NCBI RefSeq assembly: GCF_005503365.1
Contig: NZ_SCML01000044.1
Span: 1-51,984, forward strand
Reading direction: 5' to 3'
DNA length: 51,984 nucleotides
Origin: Hydrogenophaga sp. 2FB
GTDB lineage: Bacteria; Pseudomonadota; Gammaproteobacteria; Burkholderiales; Burkholderiaceae_C
Shown one piece after another: positions 8,245-15,526 of this stretch; the stretch's first letter is position 1; each line of letters begins with the position of its first letter. Below the pieces are notes generated by a model. It searched no databases and was not told the DNA's origin. It saw only the letters and a list, made by a program, of their open reading frames with translations. The position numbers and the translations under genes were made by a program.

Positions 8245-8649
8245 ATGCCGATCACCATCGATCCCGCCGAGGTGGAATTCACCGCCATCCGCGCCCAGGG
8301 CGCGGGCGGGCAAAACGTCAACAAGGTCTCCAACGCGGTGCACCTGCGCTTCGCCGTGCACGCGTCTTCGCTGCCCGACGCCGTGAAGGAACGCCTGCTC
8401 GCGCTGAGCGACCAGCGCATCACCACCGAAGGCGTGGTGGTGATCAAGGCGCAGACCAGCCGCAGCCTGGAGCAGAACAAGGCCGAGGCGATCGAGCGGC
8501 TGCAGGCCCTGGTCGACAGCGTGGCCACCGTGCCCAAGGCGCGCAAGGCGACCAAGCCCACCTACGGCTCGAAACAACGCCGGCTCGAAGGCAAGGCCAC
8601 GCGCTCCACCGTCAAACAATTGCGCGGTCGCGTGCGCGGCACCGATTGA
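8245..8649 (+). CDS. arfB: Alternative ribosome-rescue factor ArfB
   Basis: A 134-residue peptidyl-tRNA hydrolase of the YaeJ/ICT1 type. It has the release-factor motif GGQ in GAGGQNVNKVSNAVHLRF near residue 22 and a basic Lys/Arg-rich tail (residues about 103-134) that in the family enters the empty mRNA channel of stalled ribosomes. The length matches ArfB rather than a full class-I release factor. It lies 33 bp after eutC on the same strand. A weak CACACT hexamer 6 nt before the ATG and the lack of a Shine-Dalgarno sequence suggest a separate, possibly leaderless transcript. Confidence 0.92.
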   Translation: MPITIDPAEVEFTAIRAQGAGGQNVNKVSNAVHLRFAVHASSLPDAVKERLLALSDQRITTEGVVVIKAQTSRSLEQNKAEAIERLQALVDSVATVPKARKATKPTYGSKQRRLEGKATRSTVKQLRGRVRGTD

Positions 8650-8668
8650 ACGCACCGGTTTTCTTTCG

Positions 8669-8707
8669 CTTAAGGTTTTTTTAGGGTTCCTTTAAGCGCT
8701 ATTTAGC
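8669..8707 (+). promoter_or_regulatory. Four-copy 11-bp-period hexamer array (PmrA/QseB-type boxes)
   Basis: CTTAAG (8669-8674), TTTAGG (8680-8685), TTTAAG (8691-8696) and TTTAGC (8702-8707) are each separated by exactly 5 bp, an 11-bp period on one face of the helix. This is the format of PmrA/QseB sites (YTTAAK-N5-YTTAAK). The array lies about 105 bp upstream of the hemerythrin ATG. A -10-like TAGACT follows at 8730-8735, 22 bp after the last copy. It is probably read by the OmpR-type regulator at 24312-25037, whose own promoter carries the same format. Confidence 0.72.
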
Positions 8708-8812
8708 GGCGCGCGGCGGCGGGCATTCCTAGACTGCCTTCCATGATTCGTGGCGCATGGGGCGACACGGTCACACCCCGAACAGCGGGCCTGACCCGCA
8801 CAAGGAACCCAC

Positions 8813-9556
8813 ATGCAATCCCCGCTTCTCGAGATGGCCCAGGTGGTCGCCACCGCCCGCACCGGCCAAGACCGCTTCAACCTGTACGCCGGCATCCACA
8901 AGGCCTTGCGCGCCTTCATGGTCGATACCCTGACGCTGGTCGGGCGCACCGACCCGGCGAATCCGCAGCAGGTCGCGGCCACCGCTGCGCAGACGCTGGC
9001 GTTGCTGGACTTCTGCGCCGGCCACATCGAACACGAAAACGGTTTTGTGCACCCCGCGCTGGACGCGCGCTGCCCCGGCGTGGCGGACCGCATCGCGAGC
9101 GAACACGTGGACCACGAACACCACATCGCCCACTTGCGCAGCGTGGCGCAAGCGCTGACGCACGGCGATGCGAGCGACACCGAGGCGACGCTCTACGCGC
9201 TGTACCTGGGCCTGGGTCTGTTCGTGGCCGACAACTTTCAGCACATGCATGTCGAAGAGACGGTGCACAACCCCGCCCTCTGGGCCACCCACAGCGACGC
9301 CGAACTGCTCGCCCTTCACGACGCCCTGGTGGCCTCGGTGCCGCCGGCGGAGATGGTGCTGGTGATGCGCTGGATGCTGCCGAACCTCAATGCCCCCGAG
9401 CGCCTGGGCGTGTTTCTGGGCATGCGCGCCAGCGCACCGGCACCGGTGTTCGAAGGCACGCTGGACGCCGCGCGCGGGCTGCTGCCGCAAAGCGACTGGG
9501 CACAACTGGCGCGTGGTCTGGCGCTGCCGGCCGTGCCAGCGTTGATGGCCGCTTAA
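8813..9556 (+). CDS. Hemerythrin-like domain protein
   Basis: A 247-residue cytoplasmic protein of mostly helical composition. Candidate iron ligands fall in hemerythrin-like order: H in YAGIHKALRAF, H and E in GHIEHENGFVHP, H in EHVDHEHHIAHL, and H/E in NFQHMHVEET. Hemerythrin-like proteins bind a di-iron centre and respond to oxygen, NO or redox state; which applies here cannot be told. An AAGGAA ribosome binding site precedes the ATG. The long leader carries the four-copy hexamer array. Its TAA shares the palindrome TTAA with the stop of the convergent flavin-domain gene. Confidence 0.75.
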   Translation: MQSPLLEMAQVVATARTGQDRFNLYAGIHKALRAFMVDTLTLVGRTDPANPQQVAATAAQTLALLDFCAGHIEHENGFVHPALDARCPGVADRIASEHVDHEHHIAHLRSVAQALTHGDASDTEATLYALYLGLGLFVADNFQHMHVEETVHNPALWATHSDAELLALHDALVASVPPAEMVLVMRWMLPNLNAPERLGVFLGMRASAPAPVFEGTLDAARGLLPQSDWAQLARGLALPAVPALMAA

Positions 9557-10917
9557 GCGGCCACTTCTTCGAGCTGCACCGCGCCCAGTGCTTCGAAGCG
9601 GAAGCAACCACGGCCGGTTTTCTGGATGCGCAACTGCGGGCACTGCTCGGCCAGGCGCCGGTGCAGCAGCCACAGGCGCGCCTCCAGGTTGTCGGCCACG
9701 TCGGGCAGGCGCAAGGATGCGTCCAGGCGCAGTTCGCGGTTGGTGAACTCGTGACGACCATTGCGCTCCCGGTCCTGCAGCAGCTTCCACAGAATCGCGC
9801 CGGCCACGCCCTTGATCAGGTAGGTGTGGTTGACGAAGACGCTGTGGTTGCTGCGGTAGTGGCGCACGTGCAGCGGTGGTCCGCCCGACGTCGCGGGCGC
9901 GGCGTTGGTGCTCGCCGGCACGGGAACTTCATCGCAGGCACCTTCGGCTTCCTGCATCAGGTCGATCGCCGCGCCGAGTTGCCCGCCGAGCGCCACCAGC
10001 ATGTCCTCGTCCTCATAGCCGAACTGCAGGTCCTGGCTGCCTTCGACGAAGAGCACACCGATGACGCGGTCCGCCGACAGCAGCGGCACGGCCATCTGGC
10101 TGCGCGGCTCGGGCAAGCCGGGGTAGGGAATGTCCGTGCCGGCCGGCCCGCTGCCTGCGCTCACCAGGCTGTCGCGCATGGCGCGGCTGTACAGGTAGGC
10201 GCTGGCCATGTGCACGATGCGCACCGGGGTGCGCTCGCGCGCGGCCACGCCGATCACGCCATCGCCCAGGGCGATCTCGGAACCCACGCCAGAGGTGGCG
10301 TAGCCGCGGCTGGCCACGGTGTAGAGGCGCTGCGTGGTGGGGTCGAGGATCAACACCATCGCGTGGCGCATCGCGAGTTCCTGCTCCAGGGTGTCCAGCG
10401 TGGCGTCGAGCAAGGCACCCAGGCTGCACGCCGCCGACAGCCGCACGCTGGCGCGGCGCAACACGGCCAGCGGATGGGGCCGCGGCGGGGGCGTGGGCAA
10501 GGGCTCGCTCAACGGTGTCTGCGCCACGCGCTCGACCTCGATCACCTCGTGGATGTCGGAGCCCAGCAGGCGAAACACATCGGCCATGCCGGTGTGCGAG
10601 GCAATGCCGGCCAGCTGCGCCTTCATGCTCTCGAACACCGGGCCCTCGGTTTCGGTGCGCAGGTAACGCAGGTGCAGCCGGTAGAACACCGCGTTGACCG
10701 GGTTGAGCACCAGCAGCGTGGAGCGCGGGTTGGCCAGCAGGTTCTGGCGTGTCTTGTTGAAGAACTGGAACGACAGCGCCACGTGCTGCGTGTCCACGTA
10801 GTAAACCTGCGAGAGGTAGGCGACGTTGGGCGTGCCGTCGCTCGCGCAGGTGGCCATCATGGCGGGAATCACGCCCTCCAGGCAGGGCCGCACTTCGTCG
10901 AGCTGCGCGCCGGTCAT
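9553..10917 (-). CDS. Flavin split-barrel + GAF + winged-helix protein
   Basis: A 454-residue multidomain protein. Residues about 5-125 look like a pyridoxamine-phosphate-oxidase-type split barrel (EGVIPAMMATCASDGTPNVAYLSQV, then FQFFNKTRQNLLANP). Residues about 160-310 form a GAF sensor domain ending in MAVPLLSADRVIGVLFVEG. After a Pro/Ala linker, residues about 350-445 resemble a winged-helix region (YLIKGVAGAILWKLLQDRER, FTNRELRLD, LEARLWLLHRRL). The combination suggests a flavin- or redox-sensing regulator, but no target is evident. ATG 10917 overlaps the stop of the preceding gene (ATGA), so the two are co-translated. They run divergently from tetR. Confidence 0.7.
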   Translation of the reverse strand: MTGAQLDEVRPCLEGVIPAMMATCASDGTPNVAYLSQVYYVDTQHVALSFQFFNKTRQNLLANPRSTLLVLNPVNAVFYRLHLRYLRTETEGPVFESMKAQLAGIASHTGMADVFRLLGSDIHEVIEVERVAQTPLSEPLPTPPPRPHPLAVLRRASVRLSAACSLGALLDATLDTLEQELAMRHAMVLILDPTTQRLYTVASRGYATSGVGSEIALGDGVIGVAARERTPVRIVHMASAYLYSRAMRDSLVSAGSGPAGTDIPYPGLPEPRSQMAVPLLSADRVIGVLFVEGSQDLQFGYEDEDMLVALGGQLGAAIDLMQEAEGACDEVPVPASTNAAPATSGGPPLHVRHYRSNHSVFVNHTYLIKGVAGAILWKLLQDRERNGRHEFTNRELRLDASLRLPDVADNLEARLWLLHRRLAEQCPQLRIQKTGRGCFRFEALGAVQLEEVAA

Positions 10918-11411
10918 GCGGACCCTTGGATAGGGCGGCCCGCCTTGGGACCCGGCGTCTGGTCGAAGGCCTGGTCGGGCTCGAACTCGATCGCCACCAC
11001 GTCGTCCATGCGGTGGGCGAGCATGGCGCGCGCATACACCGGGCCGAAGCCGATCAGGGTCAGTTCGCGCTCCATGCCGAGCAGGTAGCGTTGCAGCACC
11101 GGCGCCTCGTCCTCGCGGGCCTCGCGCACGCGGGCGCGGCGGGTCTTGAGTTGCACCGTCTTGTGGCTGCTGGGCTGGCTGAACACGGCGGCCAGGCGCC
11201 CGCTGCGCGCCACATCGCGCAGCAATTGCGCCGACTGGCTGCGGCAGACATACACGGTGATGTGGTGGCCTTGCGCTTCGAGCCGGCAGCCGACCGCGCG
11301 CATGACGCTGGGCACAAGATCGGCATCGCAACTGCTGACGATGACCGACATGCCACTGCCCATCAAGGCCAGCAGTTCGGGCGACAGCAAGGGCGGCGCG
11401 GAGGTTTCCAT
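10914..11411 (-). CDS. Small flavin split-barrel-like protein
   Basis: A 165-residue protein starting METSAPPLLSPELLALMGSG. The order (SVIVSSCDADLVPSVMRAVG, then a strand with TVYVCRSQSAQLL, then AAVFSQPSSHKTVQLK) resembles the pyridoxamine-phosphate-oxidase-like FMN-binding fold, though cofactor residues cannot be assigned with certainty. It is the first gene of a two-gene unit with the split-barrel-GAF protein, with a 4-bp overlap. A TATCAT -10 at 11447-11452 (minus strand) and a shared TTGCAA -35 lie in the divergent region with tetR. Confidence 0.6.
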   Translation of the reverse strand: METSAPPLLSPELLALMGSGMSVIVSSCDADLVPSVMRAVGCRLEAQGHHITVYVCRSQSAQLLRDVARSGRLAAVFSQPSSHKTVQLKTRRARVREAREDEAPVLQRYLLGMERELTLIGFGPVYARAMLAHRMDDVVAIEFEPDQAFDQTPGPKAGRPIQGSA

Positions 11412-11446
11412 GCGAGACACAACCTGTGGGAGTGCGGAACGCCGCG

Positions 11447-11498
11447 ATGATAGCCAGCCCGACCGGTCACTTGCAATTTCGCACGATCGTGCCAAAAT
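11447..11498. promoter_or_regulatory. Back-to-back promoters sharing a TTGCAA -35, with the TetR operator in the tetR spacer
   Basis: The self-complementary TTGCAA (11471-11476) can serve as -35 in both directions. Rightwards it gives 16 bp and then CAAAAT (11493-11498), ending 7 nt before the tetR ATG at 11506. Leftwards it gives 18 bp and then TATCAT (11452-11447) for the split-barrel pair. The palindrome at 11478-11495 fills the rightward spacer, so binding there would block tetR and abut the leftward -35. Confidence 0.6.
11478..11495. promoter_or_regulatory. Palindromic operator, copy 1 (upstream of tetR)
   Basis: TTCGCACGATCGTGCCAA has a perfect 12-bp core palindrome GCACGATCGTGC. A second copy, TTCGCACAATCGTGCGAA, lies at 12142-12159 ahead of the hydrolase downstream of tetR. 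The joint consensus is TTCGCACRATCGTGCGAA. Size and position fit a TetR-family autoregulatory site. Confidence 0.7.
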
Positions 11499-11505
11499 GC
11501 AGCCC

Positions 11506-12120
11506 ATGGACGCCCGAACCCAGAAAAGTGAAATGACGCGCGCCGCCATCGTGGGCGCGGCGCTGGACCTGGCCGCGTCCGACGGGCTGGAGGCCATCAC
11601 GCTGCAGGCGGTGGCCGACCGCATCGGTGTATCCAAGAGCGGGGTGTTCTCGCGCGTCGGCTCGCGCGAGGCCTTGCAGAAGGCGGTGATCGAGGAATTC
11701 GGCCGCCGTTTCCTGGCCGATGTGTTCGTGCCGGCCATGCAGGCGCCCAAGGGCCTGCCCCGGCTGAGCGAAATCGTGCGGCGCTGGCTCATCCGCCTGC
11801 GCGACGTGGAGGTGCATACCGGCTGCCTCTATACCTCGGGCGCGTTCGAGCTGGACGACCGCGAGGGCGAGCTGCGCGACCTGTTGCTGGGTGAAGTGAC
11901 ACGCTGGCGCGCGGCGCTACGGCGCACCGTGCAGCAGGCGATCGAGGCCGGCCACCTGCTGCCCGACACCGACCCCGAGCAACTGGTGGGCGAGATCTGC
12001 GGCCTGACGATCGGGCTGGTGCACGACGTGCGTTTCCTGCGCGACCCACGGGCGGCCGAACGCGCCCAGGCCACCTGGAACCGCCTGGTCAAGACCTACG
12101 AAAACACCAGTCCGTCCTGA
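11506..12120 (+). CDS. TetR-family transcriptional regulator
   Basis: A 204-residue regulator starting MDARTQKSEMTRAAIVG. The helix-turn-helix lies at about residues 35-55 (AVADRIGVSKSGVFSRVGSREAL), followed by a helical ligand-binding domain with a C-terminal TetR_C-type region (DDREGELRDLLLGEVTRWR). ATG 11506 is preferred to ATG 11497, which lies inside the candidate -10 hexamer. The palindrome in its own promoter and a second copy before the next gene predict that it represses itself, the hydrolase and possibly the divergent split-barrel pair. The inducing ligand is not evident. Confidence 0.88.
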   Translation: MDARTQKSEMTRAAIVGAALDLAASDGLEAITLQAVADRIGVSKSGVFSRVGSREALQKAVIEEFGRRFLADVFVPAMQAPKGLPRLSEIVRRWLIRLRDVEVHTGCLYTSGAFELDDREGELRDLLLGEVTRWRAALRRTVQQAIEAGHLLPDTDPEQLVGEICGLTIGLVHDVRFLRDPRAAERAQATWNRLVKTYENTSPS

Positions 12121-12141
12121 CATCTCTTTTTTTAGCCATAT

Positions 12142-12159
12142 TTCGCACAATCGTGCGAA
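12142..12159. promoter_or_regulatory. Palindromic operator, copy 2 (upstream of the hydrolase)
   Basis: TTCGCACAATCGTGCGAA is an 18-bp near-palindrome with one mismatched symmetric pair. It lies between the tetR stop and the hydrolase Shine-Dalgarno AGGAG (12163-12167). It matches the tetR promoter palindrome at 16 of 18 positions, marking the hydrolase as a likely TetR target. Confidence 0.68.
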
Positions 12160-12173
12160 TTCAGGAGAACCTC

Positions 12174-13061
12174 ATGAGCACCACCCCCTTGCAGACCGCT
12201 TCCGCCTACTACCAATCCACCCCCGGCACCCGCTGGCTGCGCTGGGCGCTCGGCCTGTCCGAGCGCGTCTGGCCGGCGTTGGCCGTGCGCGGCGCACTGC
12301 GCCTCTTCGGCACACCGCTGCCGCCGAAGTGGCTGCACCGGCGCCAACCCGCGCTCGCCAGCTGGCAGGCCACGCCCTGGCCGTTCGAGCAGGCCAGCCT
12401 CACGCTCTACGAACCGCCGCCCGGCCCGCACGGCCCGGTGGTGCTCCTGTTGCACGGCTGGGGCGGTCATGCCGCGCAGATGCTGCCGCTGGCCCAAGCG
12501 CTGGTGCAACAGGGCCTGCGCCCGGTGCTGGTCGACTTGCCCGCGCACGGCCGCAGCCAGGGCAGCACCAGCAACCTGCCGCAGTTCGCGCGCGCCATCG
12601 AGTACCTCACGGCGCGTCTGCAACAACAGGGGCACGAGGTGCGTGGCGTGGTGGCGCACTCGCTGGCGGCCAATGCGCTGGCCTACGCCGCCGCGCGGGG
12701 ATTGCAGGTGCCCCGGCTGGCCTTGCTCGCGCCGCCGGCCTCGCCGCATGCGTACACGCGGCTGTTCGCCATGGTGTTCGGCCTGCGCGAGGAAACGCGC
12801 GCCCGCCTGCAGCAGCGCGTGGAGGCGCGTGAAGGCATCCTGATGCGCCAGTTCGAGCCCGCGGCGGTGGGCCCGCGCGTGGCCGTGCCGACGCTGATCG
12901 TTCACGACCGCGAGGACCGCATCAACCGCTTCGCCGACGCGGAGGCCTACCGCGATGCGATCGCCGGCGCGCGGCTGGTGGAGACCAGCGGCCTGGGCCA
13001 CACCCGGCTGCTGCGCGACGCGCAGGTGCTGGAAGCGGTGGTGGCGCACATGCAGGGCTGA
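12174..13061 (+). CDS. Alpha/beta-fold hydrolase
   Basis: A 295-residue hydrolase. The oxyanion-hole motif LLLHGWGGHAAQM is at about 91-103. The nucleophile elbow is VVAHSLAAN with Ser163; the usual GxSxG is AxSxA here, an atypical but still plausible elbow. The acid is probably the Asp in VHDREDRI and the base the His in GLGHTRLL. The substrate is unknown. AGGAG lies 6 nt before ATG 12174. The preceding TetR operator suggests induction by a ligand handled by this enzyme. The next gene, a gentisate-dioxygenase-like cupin, starts 66 bp downstream. Confidence 0.82.
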   Translation: MSTTPLQTASAYYQSTPGTRWLRWALGLSERVWPALAVRGALRLFGTPLPPKWLHRRQPALASWQATPWPFEQASLTLYEPPPGPHGPVVLLLHGWGGHAAQMLPLAQALVQQGLRPVLVDLPAHGRSQGSTSNLPQFARAIEYLTARLQQQGHEVRGVVAHSLAANALAYAAARGLQVPRLALLAPPASPHAYTRLFAMVFGLREETRARLQQRVEAREGILMRQFEPAAVGPRVAVPTLIVHDREDRINRFADAEAYRDAIAGARLVETSGLGHTRLLRDAQVLEAVVAHMQG

Positions 13062-13088
13062 CGTCCTCCCCAAAACAATGGGTGCCCC

Positions 13089-13094
13089 TATCAT
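13089..13094 (+). promoter_or_regulatory. -10-like hexamer TATCAT upstream of the cupin dioxygenase
   Basis: TATCAT matches TATAAT in five positions and lies 33 nt before the dioxygenase ATG at 13128. It suggests that gene has its own promoter and need not rely on the TetR-controlled hydrolase promoter. No good -35 was seen. Confidence 0.35.
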
Positions 13095-13127
13095 CGGCAT
13101 GCCCGGCCCCGCACCGACCCGATAGAG

Positions 13128-14192
13128 ATGCCCATGAACGACCTCGGACGACTCGAAGACCTGCCCGTCGACTACGTGGCCGAGTTGCGCGCGCTCAACC
13201 TGGTGCCCCTGTGGCCCAGTTTGCGCGGTGTGTTGCCGCCGACGATGCCCGCGCGCCAGACGCAGGCCACGCACTGGGCTTACCAGGCCATCAAGCCGCT
13301 GCTGCTCAAGGCCGGTGAACTCACCCCGATCGAGAAAGCCGAGCGCCGTGTGCTGGTGCTGGCCAACCCGGGCCACACGCTGGAAAAGATGCAGGCGAGT
13401 GCCGCGATGTACCTGGGCATGCAGTTGCTGATGCCGGGCGAGTGGGCGCCCAGCCACCGCCACACGCCCAATGCGGTGCGCATGGTGGTGGAAGGCGAGG
13501 GCGCATGGACCACCGTGGACGGGGAGAAGTGCCCGATGTCGCGCGGCGACCTGATCCTCACGCCCACCGGCCTGTGGCACGAGCACGGCCACGACGGCAC
13601 CGAGCCGGTGATCTGGCTCGACGTGCTGGACCTGCCGCTGGCCTACTACCTCGAGGTGAGCTACCACCTCAACGGCGCGCGGCAGGCCGTGAACCCCGGC
13701 CATGGCGATCGCGCCTACGCGCGCGGCGGCCTGGCGCCCACGCCGGTGTTCGGCCGCAGCGGCCGGCGCTACCCGATGCTGCGCTACCCCTGGGTCGATG
13801 CGAAAGCCGCGCTGGAGGCGATGGCCCATGACCGGCCCGACCTCGACGCCGTGCAAGTGACCTACGTGAACCCCGAGACCGGCGACGACGTGGAGAACGT
13901 GCTGGGCTTTCACGCGCTGATGCTGCGCCCCGGGCAAACCTTGGCCCTGCCGGCGCGCTCGCCGGCCGTCGTGTACCACGTGATCGAAGGCGCGGCGCAC
14001 GTGGCGACCGAGGCGCAGGGTTTCGATCTGGTGGCGGCCGACACCTGCTGCATCCCCGGCTACACCGCCACCACGCTCACCAACGCCTCGGGCAGCGCAC
14101 CGGCCTTCCTGTTCATCGCCGATGAGTCGCCGCTGCACCGCAAGCTGGGCGTGTATGAGGTGCGTGCCGACGGCCAGCCGTCGATGCCTTGA
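13128..14192 (+). CDS. Gentisate 1,2-dioxygenase-like bicupin
   Basis: A 354-residue bicupin oxygenase. The N-terminal cupin carries the iron-binding motif SHRHTPNAVRMVVEGEG (His110 and His112), followed by TPTGLWHEHGHDG with further His ligands. The C-terminal cupin is less metal-like (FHALMLRPGQT, VYHVIEGAAHV). The family opens gentisate to maleylpyruvate with Fe(II) and oxygen; related enzymes act on salicylate or hydroxynaphthoate. No maleylpyruvate isomerase, fumarylpyruvate hydrolase or salicylate hydroxylase gene is adjacent, so the substrate assignment is tentative. ATG 13128 (MPMND) was chosen; ATG 13134 is also possible. Confidence 0.83.
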   Translation: MPMNDLGRLEDLPVDYVAELRALNLVPLWPSLRGVLPPTMPARQTQATHWAYQAIKPLLLKAGELTPIEKAERRVLVLANPGHTLEKMQASAAMYLGMQLLMPGEWAPSHRHTPNAVRMVVEGEGAWTTVDGEKCPMSRGDLILTPTGLWHEHGHDGTEPVIWLDVLDLPLAYYLEVSYHLNGARQAVNPGHGDRAYARGGLAPTPVFGRSGRRYPMLRYPWVDAKAALEAMAHDRPDLDAVQVTYVNPETGDDVENVLGFHALMLRPGQTLALPARSPAVVYHVIEGAAHVATEAQGFDLVAADTCCIPGYTATTLTNASGSAPAFLFIADESPLHRKLGVYEVRADGQPSMP

Positions 14193-14221
14193 GACACGCC
14201 GCTGGCTAAGATGCGGGCGTG

Positions 14222-14614
14222 ATGTCCACCACGCCGTCTTCTTCCCGCACCGTGCGCTGGCTGCTCTGGCTGGCCGGCACGGTCTCGTTGATCCTGGGCC
14301 TCATCGGTGTGGTGCTGCCCGGCTTGCCCACCACGCCCTTCGTGCTGCTCGCCGCGGCCTGCTACGCCAAGGCCTCGCCGCGCCTGCATGCCTGGTTGAT
14401 CCACCACCGCTTCCTCGGGCCCATGGTGCGCGACTGGGAAACGCACCGCAGCCTGACCCGGCGCACCAAAACGCTGGCCATCACCTCGATGCTGGTGATG
14501 GTGGGCTTCTCCGCCTGGATTTTTCACGAGCAGACCTGGCTGCTCGTGGCCCTGCTCGCGGGCGCGCTGATCGGCGTGATCGTGGTCGCATGCATTCCCA
14601 CGCGCGCGACCTGA
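14222..14614 (+). CDS. YbaN/DUF454-family inner-membrane protein
   Basis: A 130-residue membrane protein with the DUF454 signature GVVLPGLPTTPFVLLAAACYA near residues 26-45 and three or four hydrophobic segments (about 11-32, 34-47, 83-101, 104-122). Function is unknown in the family. ATG 14222 is chosen; a GTG at 14219 is also in frame. A TAAGAT hexamer (14207-14212) lies 6-9 nt before these starts and there is no Shine-Dalgarno sequence, another possible leaderless start. The gene is convergent with the LysR gene, 3 bp apart. Confidence 0.8.
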   Translation: MSTTPSSSRTVRWLLWLAGTVSLILGLIGVVLPGLPTTPFVLLAAACYAKASPRLHAWLIHHRFLGPMVRDWETHRSLTRRTKTLAITSMLVMVGFSAWIFHEQTWLLVALLAGALIGVIVVACIPTRAT

Positions 14615-14617
14615 GGT

Positions 14618-15514
14618 TCAACCCAGCGTGCGCGCCGGCAGTCCCCACACCTGGCGCAGCACCGAGAGCGCCGCGACGATGGCCGGGTCGTGCTCGGCGG
14701 TCTTGGGATAGATGAAGCTCAGCAAGGCCGCCACGCGCGTGTGCGGCCAGATCACCAGCTCGCCGCGTTCGGACGCGGGCACCGCCGCGTCCTCGCGCAG
14801 CAAGGCCAGGCCGAGGTCCGCCCGCACCAGGCTGTGGGCCGCCGAAGCGTCGTCGGACTCCAGCACCTGGTTGGGCAGGAGCCCTTGCCGCGAGAACAGG
14901 TCGCGCAGCAAGGTCTGCGCGTGGCTCGCGTAGGGCGATCCGATCCAGGGCATGTCGGCGATCTCGCGCCAACCGGCGTGCAACACCCGCTCCCGGTACG
15001 ACACCGGCGCCACCACGCGGTAGTGGATGGTCTGCAGCGCCAGGCCCAGCACGTCGCGCGGAATGTGCGGACCGATGTAGAACGAGGCGTGCAACGTCGA
15101 CGTGGCCACCGCCTCGCGCAGGGCCAGCGCATCGCCCGAGCGCGTCTTGATCTCCAGCAGCGGCAGCGCCGCCACCAGCCCGCCGAGCAACGATCCCAAA
15201 CGCAAGGCATCGGGGTCACCCAGCGTGCCGATGACCAATGAGCCCGAGACCTCACCCTGCAGCTCGCGCGCACGCCCCATCAACGAACCCGCGGCCTCCA
15301 GCACCTTCTCGGCCTCGGGCAGCAGCCGCTCGCCGGCGCGCGTGAGCGCGATGCGCCCGGGCCGCCGATCGAACAGCGACACCCCCAGCTCCTCCTCCAG
15401 CGCCTTGATCTGGCCGGTCACCGCCGGTTGCGTGACGTGCAGGGCCTCCGCCGCTCGGGTGAGCTGGCCGATCTTGGCGACCGTGACGAACGCACGCAGC
15501 TGGTAGATCTCCAT
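14618..15514 (-). CDS. LysR-family transcriptional regulator
   Basis: A 298-residue regulator with the LysR helix-turn-helix at residues about 3-60 (MEIYQLRAFVTVAKIGQLT, then AAEALHVTQPAVTGQIKALEEEL) and a periplasmic-binding-like effector domain from about 90. It is the last gene of the ABC importer unit, 12 bp downstream of the ATPase gene on the same strand. LysR regulators are more often divergent from their targets, so co-transcription with the transporter suggests feedback through the operon promoter. The effector may be the imported compound; that is inference. Confidence 0.9.
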   Translation of the reverse strand: MEIYQLRAFVTVAKIGQLTRAAEALHVTQPAVTGQIKALEEELGVSLFDRRPGRIALTRAGERLLPEAEKVLEAAGSLMGRARELQGEVSGSLVIGTLGDPDALRLGSLLGGLVAALPLLEIKTRSGDALALREAVATSTLHASFYIGPHIPRDVLGLALQTIHYRVVAPVSYRERVLHAGWREIADMPWIGSPYASHAQTLLRDLFSRQGLLPNQVLESDDASAAHSLVRADLGLALLREDAAVPASERGELVIWPHTRVAALLSFIYPKTAEHDPAIVAALSVLRQVWGLPARTLG

Positions 15515-15526
15515 GTCGGCCGTGCG

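Noticed and set aside
12132..14138. 668-codon open frame on the minus strand
   Set aside because: It lies opposite the hydrolase and cupin dioxygenase genes, has biased His/Arg/Gly composition and no domain. It is an antisense shadow caused by high GC at third codon positions.
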